Assembly (NCBI RefSeq): GCF_036320965.1
Contig: NC_092271.1
Coordinates: 18,533,529 to 18,597,528, forward strand
From: Panulirus ornatus
Taxonomy: Eukaryota > Arthropoda > Malacostraca > Decapoda > Palinuridae
Direction: 5' to 3'
DNA length: 64,000 bases
The number at the start of each line of letters is the position of its first letter. Positions within the stretch are counted from its first letter, which is position 1. Of this stretch, positions 12,545 to 24,700 are shown piece after piece. The notes under the pieces are model-generated. The model worked only from the letters and a program-made list of their open reading frames with translations. It did no database searches and was not told the DNA's origin. Position numbers and translations under genes: made by a program.

Positions 12545-13395
12545 GATAACTGTGTGGAAAGAGGCAACGTTAACTGGGAGGGCAAAGAAGGCAGGTATGT
12601 TTGAAGGAATGGTGGTACCAGCGTTATCATTTGGTTGCGAAGTATGGGTTGTAGATGAGGTTGTGTGAGGGAAGACAGATGTGTTGGATAAGAAATGTTT
12701 TAGGACAATATGTTTGATCGAGAGATGGGTGGTAATACAAACCGTGTGGTTGAGACAGCAGAAGAGGGTGTGTTGAAATGAAGAGAATGAGTAAGGAAAG
12801 ATGGACAAAGATGATATATACATGTCAGAAGTGGAGGGAACGAGGAGAGCGGGGAGACCAAACTGGAGGTGGAAGGATGGAGTGAAAAAGATTTTGAGCG
12901 ATTGGAGCCTGAATATGCAGTAGGGTGAAAGGCGTGCTTGGAATAGAGTGAATTGGAAGGATTTGGTATACTGGGATCAACGAGCTGTCAATGGACTGAC
13001 CCAGGGGATGTGAAACGTCCGGGTTAAACCATGGAAAGATCTTTAGGGCTTGGATGTGGAAAGGTAAGTGTGGTTTCGGTGCATTACACATGCCAGCTCG
13101 TATATGGATGTGAGCGGATGTGGCCTTTCTTCTGTTTTCTGACGCTGTCTCGCTGATGCAGACGGTGGGGATCGTGTGTGTGTTTGAGAGAATGTATATG
13201 TTATTTTTTTTCTTCTCTTTCATGCATTTGTTCTGTTTCCTGTGGAACGGGGTAGCGTTTGGAATGGATAAGGGGAAATCCAAGGAGAGGACTCCTGAGC
13301 TTGGCTGTAGATAGGGAAAGTCTTCGTTTCCAGTACGTTATGCATGGCAGCTAGAGATCAGATGCGAACAAAAGAAGCCATTGTTCGCTGGAACT
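12545..13395 (+). mobile_element. Older, diverged LINE 3' copy
   Basis: Recognisable pieces of the same C-terminal tail as the neighbouring LINE are present in scattered frames: a AGMFEGMVVPA-like block near 12590, SEVEGTRRAGRPNWRWKDGVKKIL near 12825-12895, and NRVNWKDLVYW near 12945-12970, followed by remnants of the 3' UTR with a decayed gacgctgtctcgctgatgcag in place of the usual terminal hairpin. Many stops and indels. It represents an earlier subfamily or a much older insertion. Confidence 0.7.
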
Positions 13396-13477
13396 GGGGA
13401 AACATACGTGGAAAAAGAAGTGTTCAATTATGTATGTGTGCGTTTGTACACGTATGTGTTCGTGTATTTGTAAGCAA

Positions 13478-13525
<48 letters not shown>
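13478..13525. repeat. (GT)n microsatellite
   Basis: Pure GT run. Confidence 0.95.
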
Positions 13526-13528
<3 letters not shown>

Positions 13529-13738
13529 GGCAAGTGCTCGGCCAATCATACGTGTGTATACATACGTCCCAATGTCTTAACGTGTGCATGTGCGAGTGGC
13601 TATATGCATAATGTGTGACTGGGTGGGTTGCCAGGCTGGAGGGGCCTGGTAGGGCCTGCTTAGCTCAGGAAGGAGGTGACAGGCACTGCGGCAGAGAGGC
13701 AGAGGAAGGGGTAGACCTGCACGGACCTTAGTGACGCC

Positions 13739-13850
13739 CCGAGCTGTTACAAGTTGACGCTTGAGCTGCTCCAAGCTGACGCCTGAGTTGCTCCAAGCTG
13801 ACGCCTGTGCTGCTCCAAGCTGACAATTGAGCTTCTCCAAACTGATCGAG
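13739..13850. repeat. About 27-bp minisatellite, four units
   Basis: Repeats of a unit containing tgctccaagctgacgcctg in tandem, upstream of the IR1 first exon. Confidence 0.8.
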
Positions 13851-13949
13851 ACTTTGCCTCCTCTCTCTTGACCCGTTCAACTGGCAGGTATGTAGAATAT
13901 TGAAGTCAGTCGTTTTTAGTTTCTCATTATGTTTTGTGGACACCAGCAG

Positions 13950-13957
<8 letters not shown>

Positions 13958-14023
<66 letters not shown>
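13958..14023. repeat. (TA)n microsatellite at the IR1 5' end
   Basis: TA run ending about 24 bp upstream of the IR1 ATG. The sequence from its end through the ATG (tccatcatcaggaggaaaga, then cccgt) is identical before IR2, which also has a TA run in the same place (36757-36841). Confidence 0.95.
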
Positions 14024-14025
<2 letters not shown>

Positions 14026-14047
14026 ATCATCAGGAGGAAAGACCCGT

Positions 14048-16427
14048 ATGGCGTCAAGAGGATCTCTTGTGCTGATGGCGGTGAGCTGCGTGATGATGGC
14101 TGTGGTCACAGCTGGTCAGCAGGAGGGTGTGGAGGTGGAAGTCTTGTTGGGTCACCTGGTGGAGGAGCGCCTGTCTGGTTGTCACCTGGTGCTCATCACC
14201 ACCACACACTACTCACCTGTCTTTTCCAAGATCTTGAGGTGGGTCTGTCTCTTTCTCAGGTAAGTGATTGGCATCTCTCAAATGCTCGACTTAGGATATA
14301 CGAGCAATAGGAAATAAAAGAAATTCCACTGATGCTCTTGTGCTCGTTTCTAAACATATCGTTATCGAATAAATCTCGAAGCTATAGATGAAGGAATCTC
14401 CTTCCTCTCAGATTATGTTGACTATCACGGTGTGTAGTGGAGATGAAGGCGTTCAATCTTATGTCCTGACCTGTGGGCTGTTTTCTGAGAGACACACTGA
14501 ACATCATTTGGGGGCATTCCAGCAGCTTTTCTCCTTTCCCAGTGATCCTCAGGAAGTTCTATGACCTTGCGATCTCTTGAGAACATCAAAAATATGTTTG
14601 CTCTTAGTATTGTCAGACTTTCCCATTTGGCGTTTATTTTTTTGTTGTTGTTAGGTTGATCCCCCTCTGAACACGTCCCTCTTCATGGTAAACTGTGAAC
14701 CAACCCTTCATTCACACTCTCCCTCAAGGATGCTCACGAGTCCTGCTGTAGCGTTCGTGCAACTGCACGTTTGAAGACCTTGTGCTACCCTGGGTACGAC
14801 ATGATGTCGTGGGTCGCATATAATGCCTCCTCACTCGTGGTGTCCTGGAGACCCTGTGTTCGTTGTGGTGTTTTCCATAAGGCACCCACGTCCACATCGT
14901 GTCTAAGGACAGAGTGCCCTCTGGATCCACACAGGCTGGATTTCATTCTGATAATCCTCCATGAAGATGATGTTAGAGTGAAGATGAAAGGATACAAGTG
15001 TTTTCTTGTTTATATTAGGCGAATGTCTGACGGCGTCCAGGCAGGTGTTGTGCTGGAGACAGGGTTGTTGTCTCACAATCATGAGCCTGCTACTCAGAAG
15101 GACTCAACGCAGGAGCACCCGGGTGAGGGGAACCGACAGATCCATGACCAGTCAGCGGAGGACCAACTCCTGCAGGGGTTGTGGGGCGACTCGAGGACCA
15201 TCTGTCGCGCCGTCATCTTAGACCTCACCGTCACCAACCACACCCACCGCACCCTCAGGTAACGCTCACCTCACCACTAAGGCCACATCGCCGTCAGGTA
15301 ATGGCTTACTCAACCATCAGGTAATCCTTGCACTGCATGACAGAAATGCATCACTTGACGGATCTTCAAAATAAAGTACTTAGAAAACGATTATTGCCAG
15401 TGTGGTCAACATGATTCCGAAGTTCCCATTATTTTCCAAGAATACATGCGTCCATTTACAGCTTGTACATCTGTAATTCATAGTCTTGAAAATTGTATAA
15501 AACATCAAGATAGTGTGCACTGAGGTGAGGCAACATCACGCGTGAGGGAGGACGTGCCTAAGTATGAGGGCGAGCAGTGACTGAGGACGAAGGGTAGGGC
15601 GAGGGAGAGTACTAGCACGAGGATGAGTGGAAGTCTAAGGTCGAGTGATGGTAGTGATAGCGAGTAATAGAAGAGGGCGAGAGGAAGCGTGAGGACAAAT
15701 TTCTGTAGTACGAGAATGAGTAGCAGAGTGAAGGGGTGTGGCAGTGTGAAGGTGGCAGTGTGAGGGAGAGTAGTAGCATGAGGGCGAATGGCAAAGAGGG
15801 AGTAGTAGTAGTATGAGGATGAGTGGCAGCGATGAGGGATGGTGATAGTATGAAGGAGAGTTGCAGCGATGAGGAAGAGTGTTAGCATGAGGGCGAGTTG
15901 CAGGGATGAGGGAGAGTAATTGTATGAGGGCGAGTGGCAGGGATGAGGGAGAGTGATAATATGAGGGTGAGTGGCAGTGTTAGTGTAAGTAGAAGTGTGA
16001 AAGCAAGTTGGTAACATGTTCCTTTGTTGTTTCTAAGGAATCATAATTTCTGCAGAACATTTTCTTTGACCCTCCAATACTGTCGTGACAAGCTGTAAGA
16101 ACGATGCATAATACATACGGATACAAATATCCAGGATTTGTAAGACCTGTTACGCGACGGAGAACGATTCTCAGATCGCGCGTTGGCTTTTCGTCGAAAA
16201 CATTTGCGTTAAAATCTGGTCAGTACACGAGGAGAATTAAGCACACGTACACGTTTCGGGTCCGGGATCCAAAGTGAGGCGAGGGAGTGACTGAGGGAGA
16301 GAGAATCAGTGAGCCGTGCTTCACTGCTCTACGTTGGGGGGGTCACATTCCTGACCTGATGACACGCCCCTCTTACCAGATCATCTGGATTTGGAAAGAT
16401 ATAAGCAAGTGGAGAAGGAAGGAAAAG

Positions 16428-16513
<86 letters not shown>

Positions 16514-16780
16514 AAGGGAGGGAATCAAAGATGGTCAAAGTGACAAGAGGGGATGGGGGCGTGGAGGAGGGGGCAGGACTGACTCGTTCCCATGAACCCT
16601 AATGATTTCTGGACGACACGGGGGGCTCTGTAAGACGCTAGATCTACTGCTCACGTCCGAGTGTGAGTTGCAGCTGAGACAAACCATCGTCTCGAATTCA
16701 GAGGAAACTTCTTCGTCACTTTCCTCAAGGGGTACAGGAAACGATTGAATCAAATTAGGTAATCGTGCCTGCTTCATCAG

Positions 16781-16874
<94 letters not shown>

Positions 16875-17355
16875 CCCTGGGGATAGGGGAGAAAGAATAC
16901 TTCCCACGTATTCCCTGCGTGTCGTAGAAGGCGACTAAAAGGGAAGGGAGCGGGGGGCTGGAAATCCTCCCCTCTCGTTTTTTTTTTTTTTTTCTTCCAA
17001 AAGAAGGAACAGAGAAGAGGGCCAGGTGAGGATATTCCCTCAAAGGCCCAGTCCTCTGTTCTTAACGCTACCTCGCTATCGCGGGAAATGGCGAATAGTA
17101 TGAAAAAAAAAAAAAAAAAAAAAATATATATATATAACAAAGCAAAGGTTTTATTATTTTGCCAGTTAGGATATTGGAAGCAAATTTATACTCTCTAAGG
17201 CCATTTAGGAACAAATCATTCAACTTTTATTATATTTGGTTCATACAGAAGCATACGAAAGTAGGGTCCTACCGATAAAACAACGATTAATAGCCACTAA
17301 GCGAATACTTCCATTTTTTAGAGAGTGACTGCATTGTACATAACCATTTATATAA

Positions 17356-17438
<83 letters not shown>

Positions 17439-17701
17439 TGCAAGAGATCACAGTGGTGCGCGTGATCGAGTATTTACCGATAGCCACGAGAAAAATGAAA
17501 CGCGATAAGTTCCCAAGTGCACTTTCGTGCAAAGATCACATCGTCAGGGGAGATACAGGGATGAGATCGAAGGCGTAGAACAGCCGGTTGATATACAAGG
17601 AAGAGACGTAGCTAAGACGCCGACTGCCAGGGTAGGAATACTTTGTGATCCACGCACAGGCCATCCCGCCGACTGCACGGGTTAGAACCTTAGGCGCGGC
17701 A

Positions 17702-17773
<72 letters not shown>

Positions 17774-20700
17774 CCATTGCTATCTGCCGTCGGTTTTGAA
17801 GTGAACATGCTGAAGATCCCCCGAGGTTCCTGTTCAATCATATTGCTCAACTTCAGGAAAGATATCCAAGTCATTATGTAGTACGGACTTCCATCAGCTT
17901 TGACTAAACAACTGGCTGAAGTTCAACTCCTTAAACTTCTGCCAAAACATGTCACATAAGAAATCATGCGATATTTTCCGAATATTTTGTGAGAGGAACA
18001 ATAACTTCTATTGAACTGTATGAGTAACAGTAAAACCAATAAAAGAAATAGTGTGAAGAAGAATGGCTTTTTGAGGAACCAAATCACAGCAACATTACCG
18101 TAACTAATGTCACAGGAAAAGAGGGCGACCACGGGAGTCCGTGCCATAAATATAAGTCAAATACGACCTAAACACAGTTACTGGTTGATCGATGGGTCTC
18201 TGCCGCCGGCACTGCTCCACCGCAACGCAGACGCACGTCCCAAACCGAACCATAGCAAGCACGACTTACGATAGGAACGCTGAGCAGAGGCTAGGCTGCA
18301 TTCAGTGTCTTACAGGCATTAGGACGAGATCAAACAGAAGGCGAGCTTTTCTCATTTTTCAGATGGGAACATATCCATTTGGATGACGAAATCTTTCCAT
18401 GTGTGCGAGGATAATATCTTCGTTGGTTTACCACAGGCAGGCAAAGTTTGGTAGCAGTCGTGACACGAGTGGTCGTAATGCGAACTTTCTACTTCGAACA
18501 GGATAGCTCACCGGTGTGGTGAGGGTTTTGACCAAGGGCTGTTGACAGACTCGGGGGAGTGCAGCAGGTATGTCAAAGAGGTGAAGGCCTTCTTTCGTAC
18601 CCCGCTATCACAAATAGCCTCGAAAGGACCTAGTCAGTACCCAGTGGTCTGCTGCTATGTAATTGCCTTTTTCAATCCTCCTCAGCTTGCTGGAAGCGTC
18701 CGGACTCTGGACGAGGCCGGAGACTTACGTGTTGGTGGTGGGCTGGAAGGCAAATGTGGAGGCCATCCTCCTTTACCCATGCTTCCGCAACACCCTCTAC
18801 GGCCTGTACCTCGCCCTTGACCACCTCACTGACCTCCACACCTCGGGACTTCAGGGCAGCAATAACCCTCGCCTAAGGAAGAATGTTGTGCAGGGAGGTG
18901 AGTGTGTGTACACATGCCATCTTTCTTACTTGTCTTCTTCACTTTACATTTCATTTTCATTTTGCCTCGGGTCTATGTATGTTCATTTCCCGCGCGCGCG
19001 GGAGGTGCTGTTTCATGTGTAGCGGGGTGGCGACGGAAATAGATGAAGGCAGCAAGTATGAGTACGTACATGTGTATATGTATGTATACGTTGAAATGTA
19101 TGGGTATGTATATGTGCGTGTGTGGGCGTTTATGTATATACATATGTATGTGGGTGGGTTGGGCCATTCTTTCGTCTGTTTCCTTGCGCTACCTCGCTAA
19201 CGCGGGAGACAACGACTAAGTATTTCCATGACCACAGACGATTCACATGCCCTGGTTCAATCCATTGATAGCACGTCGACCCTTGTATACCACATCGTTC
19301 CAATTTACTATTTCTTGCACGCCTTTCACCCTCCTGCATGTTCAGGCTCCGATCACTCAAAATCTTTTTCACTCCATCTTTCCACCTCTAATTTGGTCTC
19401 CCACTTCACCTCGTTCCCTTCACCGCTGACACATATATCCTCTTTGTCAATCTTTCCTCACTCATTCTCTCCATGTGACCAAACCATTTCAAAACACCCT
19501 CTTCTGCTCTCTCAATATGTTCTCGACTTCCACACATTCTTCAAAGCTCCCAGAATTTTCGCCCCCTTCCCCACCCTATGATTCACTTCCGCTTCCATGG
19601 TTCCATCCGCTGCCAAATCCACTCCCAGAAATCTAAAACACTTCACTTCCTCCAGCTTTTCTCCATTCAAACTTACCTCCCAATTGACTTGACACTCAAC
19701 CCTACTGTACCTAATAACCTTGCTCTTATTCACATTTACTCTCAACTTTCTTCTTTCACACACTTTACCAAACTCAGTCACCAGCTTCTGCAGTTTCTCA
19801 CCGTGAATCAGCCACCAGCGATGTATCAGCGAACAACAACTGACTCACTTCCCAAGCTCTCTCATCCACAACTGACTGTATACTTACCCCTCTTTCCAAA
19901 ACTTTTGCATTCACCTCCCTAACAAACCCATCCATAAACAAATTAAACATCCATGGAGACATCACACACTCCTGCCGCAAACCTACATTCACTGAGAACC
20001 AATCACTTTCCTCTCTTCCTACACGTACAGATGCCTTACATCCTCGATAAAAACTTTTCACTGCTTCTAACAACTTGCCTCCCACACCATATATTCTTAA
20101 TACCTTCCACAGAGAATCTCCAACTCTATCATATGCCTTCTCCAGGTCCATAAATGCCACATACAAATCCATTTGCTTTTGTAAGTATTTCTCACACATT
20201 CTTCAAAGCAAACACCTGATCCACACATCCTCTACCACTTCTGAAACCACACTGCTCTTCCCCAATCTGATGCTCTGTACATGCCTTCACCCTCTCAATC
20301 AATACCCTCCCATATAATTTCCCAGGAATACTCAACAAACTTGTACCTCTGTAATTTGAGCACTCACCTTTGTCCCCTTTGCCTTTGTACAATGGCACTG
20401 TGCAAGCATTCCGCCAATCCTCAGGCACCTCACCATGAGTCATACATACAGTGAATAACCTTACCAACCAGTCAACAATACATTCACCCCCTTTTTTAAT
20501 AAATTCCACTGCAATACCATCCAAACCCACTGCCTTGCCGGCTTTCATCTTCCGCAAAGCTTTTACTTCCTCTTCTCTGTTTACCAAATCATTCTCCCTA
20601 ACCCTCTCACACTGCACTCTCTCTTCTCTTTCACTAGCAATCTTACTTCTTCATCCCACCACTCACTACCCTTTCCAATCTGCCCACCTCCCACGCTTCT

Positions 20701-21658
20701 CATGCCACAAGCATCTTTTGCGCAAGCCATCACTGCCTCCCTAAATACATCCCATCCCCGCCCCACTCCCCTTACCTCCTTTGTTCTCATCTTTTTCCAT
20801 TCTCTACTCAGTCACTCCTGGTACTTCCTCCACAAGTCTCCTTCCCAAGCTCACTTACTCTCACAACTCTCTTTACCCCAACATTCTCTCTTCTTTTCTG
20901 AAAACCTCTACAAATCTTCACCTTCGCCTCCACAAGATAATGATCAGACATCCCTACAGTTGCACCTCTCAGCACATTAACATCCAAAAGTCTCTCTTTC
21001 GCGCGCCTATCAATTAACACGTAATCCAATAACGCTTTCTGGCCATCTCTCCTTACATACGTATACTTATGTATATATCTCTTTTTAGACCAGGTATTCC
21101 CAATCACCAGTCCTTTTTCAGCACACAACTCTACAAGCTCATCATTTCCATTTACAACACTGAACACTCCATGTATACCAATTATTCCCTCAACTGCCAC
21201 ATTACTCACATCTGCATTTAAATCACCCATTACTATAACCCGGTCTCGTGCATCAAAACCACTAACATACTCATTCAGCTGCTCCCAAAACACTTGCCTC
21301 TCATGACCTTTCTCCTCATGCCCAGGTGCATATGCACCAATAATCACCCATCTCTCCACCAACTTTCAGTTTTACCTATATCAATCTAGAGTTTACTTTC
21401 TTACACTATCACATACTCCCACCACTCCTGTTTCAGGAGAAGTGCTACTCCTTCCCTTGCTCTTATCCTGTCACTAACCCCTGACTTTACTCCTAAGACA
21501 TTCCCAAACCACTCTTCCCCTTTACCCTTGAGCTTAGTTTCACTCTGAGCCAAAAAATCCTGGTTCCTTTCCTCAAACATACTACCTATCTCTCCTTTTT
21601 TTCTCATCTTGGTTACATCCACAGACATTTGGACACCCCAATGTAAGCCTTCGAGGAG

Positions 21659-21745
<87 letters not shown>

Positions 21746-24700
21746 TGGTTTTGTCTCTGGTACAGGAGTGGAGAGTGAAGGGCTGCAGGTGTTCCGGAGG
21801 TGTGAGTACTGCCACAGTGGTGAGGCAGGGGTGGAACTGCTCTCCCACTGGAACCTGACCTCTGGCCTCCCCGACACCCGTGACCTCTTCCAAGGTGAGT
21901 GAACGAGACTTGAAAATCAGTTGAGATTACATTATGATCATGAAACAGAGACGAGGGATTAAGAGATGGAATCAAGTAGCTGGAAGTCTATGAAAAGGTT
22001 TCCCAGAGGCTTATGATGTTTTAAGTCCTGCCGTCAACTCGAGCTGGGGGGTGCCGAGCCACAAGACACTTGCTAATGCTATTCTGTGATGTTTTCTTGT
22101 ACAGAACAGTGTTGGAACCTCATGATGTTCCGTACAGAGCAGTACTGGAGCTTCATGATGTTCTGTGAAGAACAGTTCTGAAGCCTCATGACATTCTGTA
22201 CTGGAGCCTTGTAATGTTTCGTACAGAGAAGTTCTGAAGCCTCGTTATATTTCTCCTTCAATAGAACTGTTACAGAACTTCGAGATGTCGTGCGCTAAAG
22301 AGCAGCGCGTGTGTCGGAACCTCACTGTATCCTCCTGTACCTCATGATCCCAGAGAGTCATGAGATATTGCTGACCATAATGTTCCTCATGGTGTCCTCT
22401 TTTTGCAGTGTCTAGGAGTAAAGACGTTCCTTCGGCAGATCGGTCGAGGAACTTGTCATCTCTGAAACATTTCAATTCAGAAAAATTCCCCCAAAGACTC
22501 TACAAAGTGTCTCATTTCCCCCTACCCCCAGACCAGCTCGAGAACTTCATGGGCCACCAGTTCCACATCGTGGGTATGCCATTCTTCCCATACCTGGACT
22601 ACCAGCGAGACACGCAGGAGCCAGGCACCACAGTCACTCCCAACGACTCCCTGGCCGTCAGGGTCCTCAACACCTTAGCTTCGGCTCTCAACTTCACGTA
22701 AGAAACCTCCTTTTTTTCCTGTCCTCTCTTTTCGCCTTAAAGGAATCTTTGTCAGTCACTATGTGCATTTTCATAGAAGAAGAATTCGAAGTACTGAGTT
22801 TTGTTATAATATTACAATAGCGCATCCTTCAAGGAAAGAACACCACTCTAGGAAAACCATTTGTCTATATATTTCCAAGAGCAAGTTGGGAGTACCTGGT
22901 GTACGTGCAGGCTTCTTTTCATCGTCTGATCTCTACGGGCAGATACGAGATCAGTGAGCAGCGAGACCGTGCGTGGGGTCTGCAGCAGCCGAACGGCAGC
23001 TTCAACGGCGTCGTGGGAGACCTGGAAAGCGAAGTGGCTGACTTCTGCATCCTTATGGCTCCTACCCCGGCACGCATACAGGCCATGGAGTTCTCCGGGG
23101 CGTACCCCTCCGACGTGTTGAGTGTCACCTCACTCAAGCCCACGTTGCTGCCCCAGCACCTGGCCCTCATACGCCCATTTGCAGGTAGTGCTCCTCCTCT
23201 TTACCCAGGCCTCTCTCCAGAGAGGGACCTCCGCCAGGTGGCCCATAATGACGATAATCGTACAACCTTCTAGTACGATCGTTAGCAGTGGATTGACACC
23301 TTTTCCTTTTCTATCTTTCTTTTATCTCTTGCTGTATACATCAACTACAATACCTCGGAAACTTAGGAAATAGATAATAAAATCTATGGACTTATATGTA
23401 TAGAGGTGTGTGTCTTCTTAGTACGGTCCACCATTAGGCGTACTTATTTTACATGTCGTAAAACGTTTCCCACACGGCACAGAGCTACGGGAAATTATGT
23501 GAATTTCAGCAAGACCTTCAACTGGGTACTCTGTATGTAAGACGATGGCTTAGTGCCTGAACTCAATTATATGTACAGTAAGCAAAGTGGAGTACAGGAG
23601 TAATGGTGTAAGGCTGTGCCACGTCTATGCCGCAGGTGAGCTGTGGGTGATACTGCTGGTGAGCGTGGTGCTGTGGGGCGCGACGCTGTGGCTGTTGCAC
23701 GGGGCCTTGGCGCAGGTTGGCGGGCGGGCCAGGTCTGGGCATCATCCCAGCCGTCCTGTTTGGGTGGGGCGTCCTGCTCGAGACTCCGCCTCCAGCACCC
23801 GCCCTCAGGATCTCCGGTAAGGTGGGTGTTTTGTCTCCCGCTGGAGAGGGTTTCCTCCGTCCGTCGGTGAAGATAAGGTAAGAGTTTATAGTGTTGACGA
23901 GGTGGTGGCTCTCTTACCAGGACATACACTTATATGTGCAGGTGTTGGTGGGATGATGGGTGGTTTAGTACCAGGTCATCACCTGTATTGTACCTGCAGG
24001 TTTTGGTGGGGTGGCAGTGGTATGGTACCAGGTCATCACCTGTATTGTACCTGCAGGTGTTGGTGGGGTGGTAGTGGTATGGTACCAGATCATCACCTGT
24101 AAGTGTACCTGCAGGTGTTGGTGGGGTGGGAGTGATATGGTACCAGGTCATCACCTGTATTGTACCTGCAGGTGCTGGTGGGGTGGTGGCTGGTGTACTG
24201 CCTGGTCATCTGTACGGCCTTCCGCTCGTCCCTGGTGGCTCACCTGACGGTACAAGGGAGGACCCGGCCCATAGAGACCTTCCAGGACCTGGTGGAGCAG
24301 GACAGCTGGGGATGGGGCACCGAACCCTGGGTGATGACGGGCCTACCCCTCGAGTACTTCTCCAGCCACACTGACCCTGTGGTCAAGACCATCTACGAGA
24401 AAATGGAGGTCAGTGTAGACGAGTGTTGTATCTTAACCTCGTAGTGAGATAGTTTAGATCCATGCAAGGTGAGATGCTTGCGAGTGGAATGTGTACAGGA
24501 ATTGAATGACATTTGCCAATCTTAGTTAATTCTAACGCAATAAAGTCAGGTAGATAACTGCAAACATTGGGTTAGTATGACTGCTCACACACACACACAC
24601 ACACACATTAGCAGTGGTAAAAATATCTATTTACATCTTATCAGTTGCCTTAGAAGTCGTTTAGAGTACCAGATGACTGGCTCATTGGGTTACCATGCCA

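Larger units (their letters stand above)
15259..18685 (+). other. IR1 intron 2, repeat-filled
   Basis: Donor gtaacg, acceptor tcctcag. Holds a degenerate minisatellite at about 15510-16010 (variants of gagggagagt and gcgagtggcagggatgag), (GA)n at 16432-16512, the full-length short dispersed element at 16871-17124, and (TA)n/(CT)n runs at 17367-17435 and 17703-17770. No other gene recognised. Confidence 0.6.
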
